Source of the DNA: Pseudomonadota bacterium
Lineage (GTDB): Bacteria; Pseudomonadota; Alphaproteobacteria; Rhizobiales; Xanthobacteraceae
DNA length: 47,587 nucleotides
Assembly (NCBI GenBank): GCA_023435725.1
Contig: JAEYRD010000004.1
Coordinates: 1 to 47,587 of the forward strand
Direction: 5' to 3'
Made by a program: the position numbers and the translations under genes. The notes under the pieces are model-generated. The model saw only the letters and a program-made list of their open reading frames with translations, did not search any database and was not told the origin of the DNA. Of this stretch, positions 8,304 to 16,823 are shown piece after piece. Positions within the stretch are counted from its first letter, which is position 1. Every line of letters begins with the position of its first letter.

Positions 8304-9380
8304 CTATCCGGCCAGCGCTTTCATGCGGGCCAGCGCCGATTTGGCGAGATCCCGGGTCAATTCGGCCGCGGGGACCTCGCGACCCATGGCGATCGCCTGT
8401 CCGGCCCAGAGGTTCGTGAAATCGACCCTGCCCTGCTTTTCGGCAGCCGCTTTCAGCGGTCCCAGCGCAGTCGCCGCATGGGGAAACGGAGGCGCATCGG
8501 GAGAGATCGGGCCGGCCTCGCGCATCAGGCGGTTCTGGACCCCGCGCGCCGGGCGGCCGGTCATGACATTGGTGATGACGGTGGAATCGTCCCGCGCTTC
8601 AGCCAGCGCCATGCGGCCGCCCACGCTGACCTTGGACTCCGGGCAGCGCAAGTAAGCGCTGCCGATCTGCACACCGGAGGCGCCAAGCGCGAAGGCTGCG
8701 GCAATGCCACGCCCATCGGCAATGCCGCCGGCCGCGATGACCGGCACCTTCACGGCATCGACGACCTGTGGCACCAAGGCAAACGTGCCGGGCTGCTCGG
8801 CGATCTTGTCAGTCAGGAACATGCCGCGATGGCCGCCGGCCTCGGCGCCCTGCGCAATGATGGCATCGACGCCGCGCTCTTCCAGCCAAGCCGCTTCCTT
8901 CACCGTCGTCGCCGACGAGATGACGATGCACCCTGCCGCCTTGACCCGCTTGAGCAGCGCTTGCTCCGGCAGGCCGAAATGGAAGCTGACGACCTCCGGC
9001 TTCAGCTCCTCAACGACCTCGCAGAAGGCGGCATCGAACGGGGCGCGGTTCGCGGCGCTGATCGGCGCCGCCGGATCAAGACCAAGCTCGGTGTAGTAGC
9101 CCGCCAGACGCGTCTTCCAGCGCGCCTCGGACGCAGCATCCAGCTCGACCGGCGTGTGGCAGAAGAAGTTCATGTTGACCGGCGCCTTCACCCGCTGGCG
9201 GATGAGATTGACCTGCTCCCGCGCCTTCTCCGGTGACAGCATCGCACTCGGCAGCGAGCCCAGCGCTCCGCCTTGCGCAGCCGCGATCACCAGCTCCGCA
9301 TCCATCACGCCGGCCATCGGCGCCAGCACGATCGGGAATTCGGTCTTGAAGAGGTCGATCAGTCGACGGTCAGGCCACAT
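8304..9380 (-). CDS. Nitronate monooxygenase-like flavoprotein (first paralogue)
   Basis: A 358-residue FMN-dependent TIM-barrel enzyme of the nitronate monooxygenase (formerly 2-nitropropane dioxygenase) family, which oxidises alkyl nitronates. It shows the N-terminal FPIVLAPMAGVMDAELVIAA, the FMN/phosphate loop VIAAGGIADGRGIAAAFALG and the motif AQGAEAGGHRG, in which the histidine matches the proposed catalytic base. The start at MWPDRRLID is chosen because the family sequence begins there; the frame runs further upstream only through the neighbouring gene. It overlaps the second paralogue by 11 bases on the same strand, so the two are probably co-transcribed. The true substrate is not known. 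Confidence 0.92.
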   Translation of the reverse strand: MWPDRRLIDLFKTEFPIVLAPMAGVMDAELVIAAAQGGALGSLPSAMLSPEKAREQVNLIRQRVKAPVNMNFFCHTPVELDAASEARWKTRLAGYYTELGLDPAAPISAANRAPFDAAFCEVVEELKPEVVSFHFGLPEQALLKRVKAAGCIVISSATTVKEAAWLEERGVDAIIAQGAEAGGHRGMFLTDKIAEQPGTFALVPQVVDAVKVPVIAAGGIADGRGIAAAFALGASGVQIGSAYLRCPESKVSVGGRMALAEARDDSTVITNVMTGRPARGVQNRLMREAGPISPDAPPFPHAATALGPLKAAAEKQGRVDFTNLWAGQAIAMGREVPAAELTRDLAKSALARMKALAG

Positions 9381-10404
9381 GGTTGTTCTCACTAGTTGCT
9401 CGCTGCAAACCCTCTCCACTCGTGGGAGAAGGGAAAGAAGCACTGGAATTGCGCCGGCCGGCAAGGAGCTGCTCGGCCTCGATCGCAATGCGTTCGACAA
9501 TCTCCGCGGCGGGCGGAATGTCATGGATCAGGCCGACCGCCTCGCCGGCAAAGACCGCGGCAACCCTAAAATTGCCCGCGGCCTTCGCCGCAGCATACTC
9601 AACGGCGACCTCGCTTGCGCGTTGCATCAACTCGATCTCGCGGCCGGTCCAGTTTCGAATGTGGTCGTTCACCAGCGTTCGCGCGGTGAATGGGGCCGGC
9701 CAGAACAGGCTGCGCGACCAGTCGACGATGACGCCGCGCACCGTGTCGTTTGAATCTGCCGCGCGAATGCGCTGCTTGGCCTCCTCGGCACCATTGGCCT
9801 CCACGCTCGCATAGAAGCGCGTGCCGATCAGCACGCCGGATGCGCCCAGCATCATCATGGCCGCCAGGCCGCGACCGTCGGCGATGCCGCCGGCCGCAAC
9901 CACCGGCACGCGCCCCGCCGCGAGATCGACGATGACAGGCACAATGTCGACCGTGGTACGCGATGCGCCATGGCCGCCAGCTTCGGTGCCCTGCGCGATC
10001 AGGATGTCGGCACCTGCGTCCAACGCTTGCTTTGCCATGTCCTCGCTCTGCACCTGGCAGATCAGACGCACGCCGCGGCTCTTGATCCGTGGCGCGAACG
10101 GCGCGGGATCGCCGAATGACAGCATGATCGCCTGCGGCCCGGCATCCAGCGCCATGTCCAGAAGGTCCGGCTGTTTTGCCAGGCTCCAGGTGATGAAGCC
10201 GATGCCGAACGGTGCAAAGCCCTTCAGCTCCCTGGTCTCAGCCTCGAGCCGCGCCCAATCGCCGTAGCCGCCGCCCAAAATTCCGAAGCCTCCAGCCTCG
10301 CTGACGGCGCGCACCAGCCGGTTGCCCGCGATCGTATCCATCGGCGCGAGCAGGATCGGATGCCTGATCCCCAGGAGCTGGGTCAGTGATGTCGCGATCG
10401 GCAT
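9370..10404 (-). CDS. Nitronate monooxygenase-like flavoprotein (second paralogue)
   Basis: A 344-residue FMN-dependent enzyme of the same family as the downstream gene but clearly diverged from it. It opens TQLLGIRHPILLAPMDTIAG, has the histidine motif AQGTEAGGHGAS and the FMN loop PVVAAGGIADGRGLAAMMML. The last 25 or so residues (after LLAGRRN) do not look like family sequence. They are encoded by a palindromic element that gives SFPSPTSGEG, so the reading frame has been extended into a repeat. The gene lies divergent from a LysR regulator, with 99 bases between the two starts; control by that regulator is plausible but inferred. Confidence 0.9.
   Translation of the reverse strand: MPIATSLTQLLGIRHPILLAPMDTIAGNRLVRAVSEAGGFGILGGGYGDWARLEAETRELKGFAPFGIGFITWSLAKQPDLLDMALDAGPQAIMLSFGDPAPFAPRIKSRGVRLICQVQSEDMAKQALDAGADILIAQGTEAGGHGASRTTVDIVPVIVDLAAGRVPVVAAGGIADGRGLAAMMMLGASGVLIGTRFYASVEANGAEEAKQRIRAADSNDTVRGVIVDWSRSLFWPAPFTARTLVNDHIRNWTGREIELMQRASEVAVEYAAAKAAGNFRVAAVFAGEAVGLIHDIPPAAEIVERIAIEAEQLLAGRRNSSASFPSPTSGEGLQRATSENNHVA
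9410..9433. repeat. Short palindrome inside the 3' end of the nitronate monooxygenase gene
   Basis: CCCTCTCC ... GGGAGAAGGG is an imperfect hairpin of the widespread CCCTCTCCC/GGGAGAGGG class found between genes in Bradyrhizobium and other GC-rich bacteria. Here it lies within the coding frame and supplies the residues FPSPTSGEG. It may have been an intergenic hairpin before the original stop codon was lost. Confidence 0.6.
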
Positions 10405-10503
10405 GGCGCATCCCTCCGGTGTGGACAGCGAGACTAAGCCTCGCTAGCATTCTCGAAAAATGAATTCCTTCGAACGCTACCATCTCAAAAGCGAAACGAC
10501 GCC

Positions 10504-11394
10504 ATGGAACTGAGCGATCTCCAGACTTTTGTGGCCGTGGCGCGTGCCGGCGGCATCACCCGGGCGGCCGAGGAGCTCAACACGGTACAATCCAACGTCA
10601 CTCAGCGTGTGAAGGCGCTGGAGGCCGAGATCGGCACACCGTTATTCGAGCGTCACAGCCGCGGCATGACGCTGACGAGCGCGGGCAAGCGCCTCCTGCC
10701 CTACGCGCAGCGGATGGCGGCACTCTCGCGCGAAGCCGTGCTCGCCGCCCGCGACGATGGCGAGCCCAAGGGGCCGCTTGCGATCGGTTCGATGGAAACC
10801 ACAGCCGCCGTGCGGCTGCCGTCGCTGCTTGCCGATTTTCACCGCCGTTTTCCTTCCGTGCGCCTCTCCTTGCGTACCGCGCCGACCGCCGATCTCGTCG
10901 CCGCGGTGCTCGACGGTACGCTCGACGGCGCCTTCGTCGCAGGTCCGATCGAGCACGCCGACCTCACAGCCACAGGCGCGTTCCGTGAGGAGCTCGTGCT
11001 GGTCAGCGCGCAGCGCTGGAGCTCGCTTGCTGAGCTGCGCGCCGGCACGCCGACGTCAGGCCCGACCGCGCTGGTGTTCCGCGCCGGCTGCACCTACCGT
11101 CAGCGGCTCGAGCAGGTTTTTGTCGAGTTCGGCTGGCCGTCAGCCGCACGCTTCGAGCTCGGTACGCTCGACGGCATGATCGGCTGCGTCGCCGCCGATA
11201 TGGGCGTGACGCTGCTGCCCCGTGCTGTCGTCGAACGTAGCGCGATGATAGGCAGCGTGTCGATGCACACGCTGAGCCCGTCGCACGCGCGCGTCGAGAC
11301 GCTGTTCATCCAGCGCCGCGCCGGACATCAATACAGCGCGCTCAGCGCTTTCGCCGCCTGCCTGAAGAAGGATGACGACTCCATCGCGGCCTGA
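10504..11394 (+). CDS. LysR-family transcriptional regulator
   Basis: A 296-residue LysR regulator. The N-terminal winged helix-turn-helix spans about residues 1-60 (LQTFVAVARAGGITRAAEEL, then NTVQSNVTQRVKALE). The co-inducer-binding domain follows from about residue 88 (GPLAIGSMETTAAVRLPSLL). It is divergent from the two nitronate-monooxygenase genes, and LysR proteins usually regulate the divergent neighbour from the shared intergenic region. The inducer cannot be read from sequence. Length and start are normal. Confidence 0.95.
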   Translation: MELSDLQTFVAVARAGGITRAAEELNTVQSNVTQRVKALEAEIGTPLFERHSRGMTLTSAGKRLLPYAQRMAALSREAVLAARDDGEPKGPLAIGSMETTAAVRLPSLLADFHRRFPSVRLSLRTAPTADLVAAVLDGTLDGAFVAGPIEHADLTATGAFREELVLVSAQRWSSLAELRAGTPTSGPTALVFRAGCTYRQRLEQVFVEFGWPSAARFELGTLDGMIGCVAADMGVTLLPRAVVERSAMIGSVSMHTLSPSHARVETLFIQRRAGHQYSALSAFAACLKKDDDSIAA

Positions 11395-11587
11395 ACGTTC
11401 CACGCCGCGAAATTCCGCGACACAAATCCGTCACCTGAATCAAGCGACGCTGCGCACATTCGATACTGCGTTTAGCCGTCGCAGCGCCGCACGTCGAAAT
11501 GCTTTGAAGCCCGAGACTATTCTACGTTAGGATGTGTCACTGGCCAGCGCAAAACCATAACGAAGCCAAAACATCGGGAGGACTACG

Positions 11588-12523
11588 ATGCGCAATACGC
11601 TCGTGTTGTGCTGCGTCGCCGCGTTGTCGGCGATATCAGGAACTGCAAGCGCGCAGGACTGGACCAAGTCGAAATGGGGACCGAACGACGAAATCGGTGC
11701 CGCCAACTACATGACGCCTGAACTCGTGCTGAAGGCCGCTTCTCTGGTGAAAACCGGAAAGACCTATGCACTCGGCATTCCCGTCTCGCCGCAGACGCCG
11801 GCCTATCCGCCGCGCGCGTTCAAGCTTACCATCGTGCAACCCGGACAGGCCGGCAGCCCGGGCCTCGGGCCGAACAAGGCCACCTATAACGACGACATCC
11901 TGGACACCTGGGTGGGCATCGGCAGCCAGCTCGACGGCCTCGGCCATCTCGGCGTCGAGCACGTCTATTACAACGGCAACAAGCTTGCCGATTTCGCCGA
12001 TCCCAACGGCCTGAAGAAGCTCGGCATCGAGAAGGTGCCGCCGATCGTCACGCGCGGCGTGCTGCTCGACATGGCCGCCTATTACAACACCGACGTGGTG
12101 AAGGAAGGTACCGCCTTCAACGTCAAGGAGATCGAGGAAGTCGCCAAGAAGCAGGGCGTCGAGATCCGCCAGGGCGACGTCGTCATCTTCCACACCGGTT
12201 GGCTCAGCCTGATCGGCAAGGACGACAAGCGCTACTCGGCTGGCGAGCCCGGTCTCGGCGTCGAAGGCGCAAAATACCTCACCGGCAAGGGCGTCGTCGC
12301 GATCGGCGCCGACACCTGGGCGCTCGAGGTGCTTCCGTTCGAGTCCAAGAACGTCTTCGAGGTGCACCAGATCCTGCTCGCGATGAACGGGACCTACATC
12401 CTCGAGAACATGGACACCGCGGCGCTCGCCCGGGACAAGGGCTATGAATTCCTGTTCGTGCTCGGTCAGCCGCGCTGGACCGGCGGCGTGCAGGCGATGA
12501 TCAACCCGATCGCGATCCGCTGA
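11588..12523 (+). CDS. Exported cyclase-family (kynurenine formamidase-like) hydrolase
   Basis: A 311-residue protein of the cyclase family (Pfam PF04199), related to arylformamidases and bacterial cyclases that use metal-bound histidines. A signal peptide is clear: MRNTLVLCCVAALSAISGTA with cleavage after SAQ near residue 22, so the protein is probably periplasmic. The family's metal motif appears as SQLDGLGHLGVEHV, a variant of HxGTHxDxPxH. Other family blocks are GDVVIFHTGW and GADTWALEVLP. A GGGAGG ribosome site lies just upstream. The altered metal motif and the export signal mean the substrate should not be assumed to be N-formylkynurenine. No partner gene is evident. Confidence 0.88.
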   Translation: MRNTLVLCCVAALSAISGTASAQDWTKSKWGPNDEIGAANYMTPELVLKAASLVKTGKTYALGIPVSPQTPAYPPRAFKLTIVQPGQAGSPGLGPNKATYNDDILDTWVGIGSQLDGLGHLGVEHVYYNGNKLADFADPNGLKKLGIEKVPPIVTRGVLLDMAAYYNTDVVKEGTAFNVKEIEEVAKKQGVEIRQGDVVIFHTGWLSLIGKDDKRYSAGEPGLGVEGAKYLTGKGVVAIGADTWALEVLPFESKNVFEVHQILLAMNGTYILENMDTAALARDKGYEFLFVLGQPRWTGGVQAMINPIAIR

Positions 12524-12583
12524 TCTGATACCCGGGCGAGGAACCGCCTGCCGCCCGGCAGGCTCCCTCGCCCGATCTCTCCG

Positions 12584-12799
12584 TCACTGCGGCCTGAGAT
12601 GCCATCGCCGCAGCGCAACGAAGGCCCAGATCGCCTCGACGAGGCCGAACGGCCAGGCGCCTTGCAGGAAACCGTAGGCCGAGCCGAGCGCGCAGGACGC
12701 GGCGAACGACAGCACGAACCAGTGGCTGCGATCTTCCAGGGCATAGCAGACCAGCATGGCGGTCACGGCAAACAGGCCGAATAGTGTCAGTGCATCCAT
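12584..12799 (-). CDS. Small membrane protein (two predicted helices)
   Basis: A 71-residue hydrophobic protein: MDALTLFGLFAVTAMLVCYA forms the first membrane segment and FVLSFAASCALGSAYGFLQG the second, followed by WPFGLVEAIWAFVALRRWH. Small proteins ending in a VEAxWxxxAxRRW pattern recur in Bradyrhizobium; I know no function. It is divergent from ruvX with 46 bases between start codons, so the two promoters must be back to back in that gap. Confidence 0.8.
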   Translation of the reverse strand: MDALTLFGLFAVTAMLVCYALEDRSHWFVLSFAASCALGSAYGFLQGAWPFGLVEAIWAFVALRRWHLRPQ

Positions 12800-12845
12800 G
12801 TCCAGGGTTCACTCCGCAGCGCGACGCGTGATATGCGCTAACGCC

Positions 12846-13331
12846 ATGCCGGCTCCTATCCTACCTCTCGTCGATGTTGCAACCCACTGGCCCGCGCGCG
12901 GTGCGCTGGTCGGGCTCGATCTCGGCACCAAGACCATCGGCGTCGCCGTGTCCGATCCGGACCGCCGGCTTGCGACCGGCGTCGAGACGATCCAGCGCAA
13001 GGCGTTCAAGCAGGACGCGGCCCGGCTGCTCGCGATCGCGGCCGAGCGCAAGGTGGTCGGCTTCGTCCTCGGCCTTCCCATCAACATGGACGGCAGCGAG
13101 GGCCCGCGCGCGCAATCCACCCGCGCCTTCGCCCGCAATCTTGCCGGCCTCACCGTGCTGCCCATCGGCCTGTGGGACGAACGCCTCTCGACCGCGGCGG
13201 TCGAGCGCGAGCTGATCGGCATGGACGTCAGCCGCGCCAAGCGCGCCGAGGTGATCGACGAGCATGCCGCGATCTTCATCCTGCAAGGCGCGCTCGACCG
13301 CCTCGCCAATCTGCGCAGCGGGGCCGGCTGA
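12846..13331 (+). CDS. ruvX: Putative pre-16S rRNA nuclease / Holliday junction resolvase, RuvX (YqgF)
   Basis: A 161-residue RNase H-fold nuclease of the YqgF/RuvX family, which processes the 5' end of 16S rRNA and has been proposed to resolve branched DNA. The first acidic residue is Asp25 in GLDLGTKTIGVAVSDPD. Further conserved blocks are FVLGLPINMDGSEGPRA, WDERLST and IDEHAAIFILQ. The frame is open upstream to 12756, but the ATG at 12846 gives the usual family length. It is followed three bases later by the AEC transporter gene, which suggests co-transcription. Confidence 0.94.
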   Translation: MPAPILPLVDVATHWPARGALVGLDLGTKTIGVAVSDPDRRLATGVETIQRKAFKQDAARLLAIAAERKVVGFVLGLPINMDGSEGPRAQSTRAFARNLAGLTVLPIGLWDERLSTAAVERELIGMDVSRAKRAEVIDEHAAIFILQGALDRLANLRSGAG

Positions 13332-13334
13332 TTC

Positions 13335-14258
13335 ATGACCGTCGTGATCGCGGCGCTGCTGCCGGTCTTCATCCTCATCGTGCTCGGCGTCGTGCTCAGA
13401 CACAGCCTGATGCGGCTCGACACGCAATGGCACGGGCTGGAGCGGCTGACTTATTTCGTGTTGTTTCCAATGCTGCTGATCCAGACGCTGGTGAAGGCGG
13501 ACCTGTCCAAGGTGCCGGTCGCCGGCGTCGGCGGCGCGCTGCTGCTGTCCGCGTTCGCCATGTCGGTCCTGTGCCTCGCGCTCCGCCCGGCCCTGTCGCG
13601 GCTCGACATCGACGGCCCCGCCTTCACCTCGATCTTCCAGGGCGCGACGCGCTGGCAGACCTATGTCGCGCTCTCCGTCTCCGCCAACATGTTCGGCGAC
13701 GTCGGGCTGGCGCTGGCGTCGGTGGCGATGGTCGCGATCATTCCGCTGGTCAACGTGTTCAGCGTCGCCGTGCTCGCGCACTACGCCGCGCCGGAAAAGC
13801 AGTCGGTCCGCGCCGTCGTCATGACCGTGATCCGCAATCCCCTGATCTGGGCCTGCGCGATCGGGCTCTTCATCAACGTGATCCATCTGCCGCTGCCAAG
13901 ACTCTGGCACGAGGTTGCCGATGCGCTCGGCCGTTCCTCGCTCGCCATTGGCCTGCTCGTCACCGGTGCCGGCCTGCAGCTCAAGGGCCTCTTCCGCCCC
14001 AGCGTGAGCGCGACCATCGGCGTCGCATTCAAGCTGGTGCTGATGCCCGTGCTCGCGCTGCTGCTCGCGGCCTGGTTCGGGCTGTCAGGCGAGAGCCTCG
14101 CGATCGTTGCGATCTGCGCGGCGGTGCCGACATCGCCCAGCGCCTATGTGCTCGCCCGCCAGATGGGCGGCGATGCGCCCTTGCTGGCCCAGATCATCAC
14201 GCTGCAGACGATCCTGGCGGCGATCACGATGCCCATCACGATCGCGCTGGTGGCGTAG
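13335..14258 (+). CDS. AEC-family (auxin efflux carrier-like) transporter
   Basis: A 307-residue inner-membrane transporter of the auxin efflux carrier superfamily. About ten hydrophobic helices are visible, from VIAALLPVFILIVLGVVLRH to ILAAITMPITIALVA. The family's C-terminal block is present (PTSPSAYVLARQMGGDAPLL, where T-SP and ARQMGGD are typical). Bacterial members export or import small carboxylates such as malate or malonate, but the substrate is unknown here. The gene starts three bases after ruvX and converges with the outer-membrane protein gene. Confidence 0.92.
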   Translation: MTVVIAALLPVFILIVLGVVLRHSLMRLDTQWHGLERLTYFVLFPMLLIQTLVKADLSKVPVAGVGGALLLSAFAMSVLCLALRPALSRLDIDGPAFTSIFQGATRWQTYVALSVSANMFGDVGLALASVAMVAIIPLVNVFSVAVLAHYAAPEKQSVRAVVMTVIRNPLIWACAIGLFINVIHLPLPRLWHEVADALGRSSLAIGLLVTGAGLQLKGLFRPSVSATIGVAFKLVLMPVLALLLAAWFGLSGESLAIVAICAAVPTSPSAYVLARQMGGDAPLLAQIITLQTILAAITMPITIALVA

Positions 14259-14262
14259 GCCT

Positions 14263-16482
14263 TTACGGCGTAAACTTGTAGGACAGGCCGGCGCGGACCG
14301 TCTCGATGGTCTGGCGTCCACCTCGGTCAATGCTGGAAGCAAGCCCAGGGCTGGTCGAGACGATGCTGACGGTGGGTTCGACAGTACCGAAATCATAGTG
14401 CAGGTATTCGAGGCGTGCGATCCAGTTCGAACCGCCGATAAAGCTTTCCACGCCGGCACCCGCGACCCAGCCGAAATGATCCCGCGGCGTGTCGGTCATG
14501 TTCGTCGCGGTATTTCCCCCGCCGAATTGCGAGAAGTCGAAGACGGACCGGCTCGCGCGCTCCCAGGCGAGACCGCCGGTGCCATAGAGCAGCCAGGTCG
14601 CAGCAGGCGTCCAGCCGAGGCGGCCGCGCACCGTGCCGAGATATTTGACGTTGTCCGACTGCGTTTCGGTAAGCGTCGTGGCCGTGACGGGGTTGGAGCT
14701 ACCCTTTATCCCGGTGGCGCTGCCGTCGATTTCAACGCCGCCGACGAGGCTGGCATATTGCCAGTTGTAACCGGCCTGGCCGCCTGCGAGCCAGCCGTTC
14801 GACTTGATGCCGCCGACAAATGCATCAAGGAAGAAATTGCGCGAGAAATCGTTCTCCTTCCAACCATAACCGCCATGGCCGCCGATATAGAGACCGGCCC
14901 AGCCCTGCGACGGCGCCGACATGGAGGGCGCCTTCGCATACATCGCAGGCGCCGCTGCCAATGGCCCATCCGGGCCAAATTTGTAGGACACGCCGGCGCG
15001 TACGAGGTCGATTGTCTGCCGCCCTGCGGTGTTGGATATGCCGGCGGGCGGTGCGGTGGTGCTAAAAGAGGATTCGTCGAGCACGCGGCCGAAATCGTAA
15101 TGCAGATATTCCAGCCGCCCGATCCAGTGGGGGCTGCCGAGCATCACTTCGCCGCCGACGCCCGCGACCCAGCCAAATCGATCGCTGGGGTCAACCCCTC
15201 TGGTGCTGTAGCTCCCGACGCCTGTTGTCGTGAACGTGTTGGTCTGACCGCGCTCGAAGCGCTCCCATGCAAGGCCGGCGGTGCCATAAAGCAGCACATT
15301 ATCCATCGGCAACCAGCCGATGCGCCCCCGGACGGTCCCAAGATAATTCACCTTCTCGTCGAGTGTGGCGGTGATTGTGCTGGGGCCGAACGTTACAACG
15401 CTGGTCGTGGTGTTGCCCTTGATGTCGGCCGCACTGACATCGACCTCGAGGCCCGTCACCACGCGATCGTACTGCCAGTTATGGCCAAAGTGTCCGCCGG
15501 CGATCCAGCCCTTGGAGTTCGTTCCGGTCAGCGCCGCGCCCGACATCATGAAAAGCTCGGGCGGATAGTTTTGCGGATCGCTGCCCCAGGCGTATCCGCC
15601 ATGGGCGCCGATATAGAAACCAGCCCATGTCGAAACGGGGGCTGCGAGCGGCGACTTGGCGTAGGGCACCGACGCAAGCCGCGCCGGTTCGCCGAACTTG
15701 TAGGAGACGCCGGCGCGCACGACCTCGATGGTCTGCGAGCCGGAGGTCCAGATCTCAGAGGGGTTGACCGTCGACGTTGACGTCAATCCGCTTTGAACCT
15801 GGCCAAGATCGTAGTGGAGATATTCGATGCGACCGATCCAGTTCGGACTCCCGAGCATCACCTCCGCGCCGACGCCCGCGACCCAACCGAATTTGTCGAG
15901 CGGAGTACGATCAGAGTTGATGTCCACGCTGGCGGGGCTTGCCGTGATCTTGTCCCGCGTCACATCGAGTCGCTCCCATGCGAGACCCGCGGTGCCATAC
16001 AGCAGGATATTGTCCGTCGGCCGCCAGCCAAGCCGCGCCCGGGCACTTCCGAGATATTTGACGCTTTCATGCAGCGTGATGCCCTGGGTGTACAGCGTGG
16101 CCCCAAAGAGCGCCGTCTCACTGACTCCGTTGGACCCGTCGACATTCAACGCGGAGAAATCGATCTCGAGGCCAGTGACGGCGCGGCCGAATTGCCAGTT
16201 GTATCCGGCGTGCGCGCCATAGACCGCACCCTGCGACCGAATGCCATTGAACATCTGCCGATTCATGAAGGGGATGCTGATCGACTCTGAAAAGTCGTCC
16301 CGGTTCCACGCATAGCCACCGTGCACGCCGAGATAGAATCCCGCCCAGGACGCGGCGATCGCCGGCGGTGGGGCCTTTGCAGCCGGGAGATCGGCGGCAA
16401 GCACCGAACCGCTCAGCGCGATCAGTGAGCTGCCTGCAAGAAGGCTGCGTGAGACAATCGGCAATCGCGCCGCCGCGTTCAT
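14263..16482 (-). CDS. Triple-barrel outer-membrane protein (three Omp25/31-like domains in tandem)
   Basis: A 739-residue exported protein made of three consecutive small beta-barrel domains of the Omp25/Omp31 type, which normally occurs as one barrel of about 220-260 residues. The domains begin near residue 44 (WAGFYLGVHGGYAWN), 285 (WAGFYIGAHGGYAWG) and 525 (WAGLYIGGHGGYGWK). Each closes with the same strand pair (ARLEYLHYDFG or close, then VRAGVSYKFG / VRAGLSYKFTP). Each also has NxLLYGTxGLAWER and HFGWVAG-type blocks. A signal peptide precedes residue 30 (VLAADLPAAK). The start at MNAAARLP is preferred; an ATG at 16494 is possible. It may form three linked barrels or one large one. Confidence 0.9.
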   Translation of the reverse strand: MNAAARLPIVSRSLLAGSSLIALSGSVLAADLPAAKAPPPAIAASWAGFYLGVHGGYAWNRDDFSESISIPFMNRQMFNGIRSQGAVYGAHAGYNWQFGRAVTGLEIDFSALNVDGSNGVSETALFGATLYTQGITLHESVKYLGSARARLGWRPTDNILLYGTAGLAWERLDVTRDKITASPASVDINSDRTPLDKFGWVAGVGAEVMLGSPNWIGRIEYLHYDLGQVQSGLTSTSTVNPSEIWTSGSQTIEVVRAGVSYKFGEPARLASVPYAKSPLAAPVSTWAGFYIGAHGGYAWGSDPQNYPPELFMMSGAALTGTNSKGWIAGGHFGHNWQYDRVVTGLEVDVSAADIKGNTTTSVVTFGPSTITATLDEKVNYLGTVRGRIGWLPMDNVLLYGTAGLAWERFERGQTNTFTTTGVGSYSTRGVDPSDRFGWVAGVGGEVMLGSPHWIGRLEYLHYDFGRVLDESSFSTTAPPAGISNTAGRQTIDLVRAGVSYKFGPDGPLAAAPAMYAKAPSMSAPSQGWAGLYIGGHGGYGWKENDFSRNFFLDAFVGGIKSNGWLAGGQAGYNWQYASLVGGVEIDGSATGIKGSSNPVTATTLTETQSDNVKYLGTVRGRLGWTPAATWLLYGTGGLAWERASRSVFDFSQFGGGNTATNMTDTPRDHFGWVAGAGVESFIGGSNWIARLEYLHYDFGTVEPTVSIVSTSPGLASSIDRGGRQTIETVRAGLSYKFTP

Positions 16483-16823
16483 TCCAATCAACATTCCCTG
16501 CCCGCCGTCAAACCAAATCAGCGCGAGCATCAAGAGCAGAGAATGTCTCTACGCGCTATTGCAGCTTCGCTTCGCCAGCGCGAAAGCTCCGCGGAGTGCT
16601 TAAGTCGCCACAGAGAAAATACGGTACTCGATTGGTTTTTTCGGCACTCGAGGCCGCGGCGTGATGGTCAGTTCGTTCCAGCCGGATAGAAAGTCTGCAC
16701 GACAGCGGCGAAATTGTTCTGGTCGCCGATCACGATCCGTCGCCCATGTCGAGCCGCTACGATAGTGCACATAGCTGAGCCACCGATCACGGTCGCGCTG
16801 GTGGCCTGAGGCGAGCCTGCGCC
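16483..16823. other. Intergenic region upstream of the triple-barrel gene
   Basis: About 340 bases between two minus-strand genes. The left end must hold the promoter and leader of the triple-barrel gene. On the minus strand the part at 16670-16820 has a protein-like short frame (MCTIVAARHGRRIVIGDQNN onward, 34 residues) without a ribosome site, which could be the tail of a lost gene. I do not call it as coding. Confidence 0.3.

Noticed and set aside
14107..15780. 557-codon plus-strand frame across the triple-barrel gene
   Set aside because: It lies opposite three clear Omp25/31 domains and partly inside the AEC transporter gene; the translated sequence has no recognisable structure.
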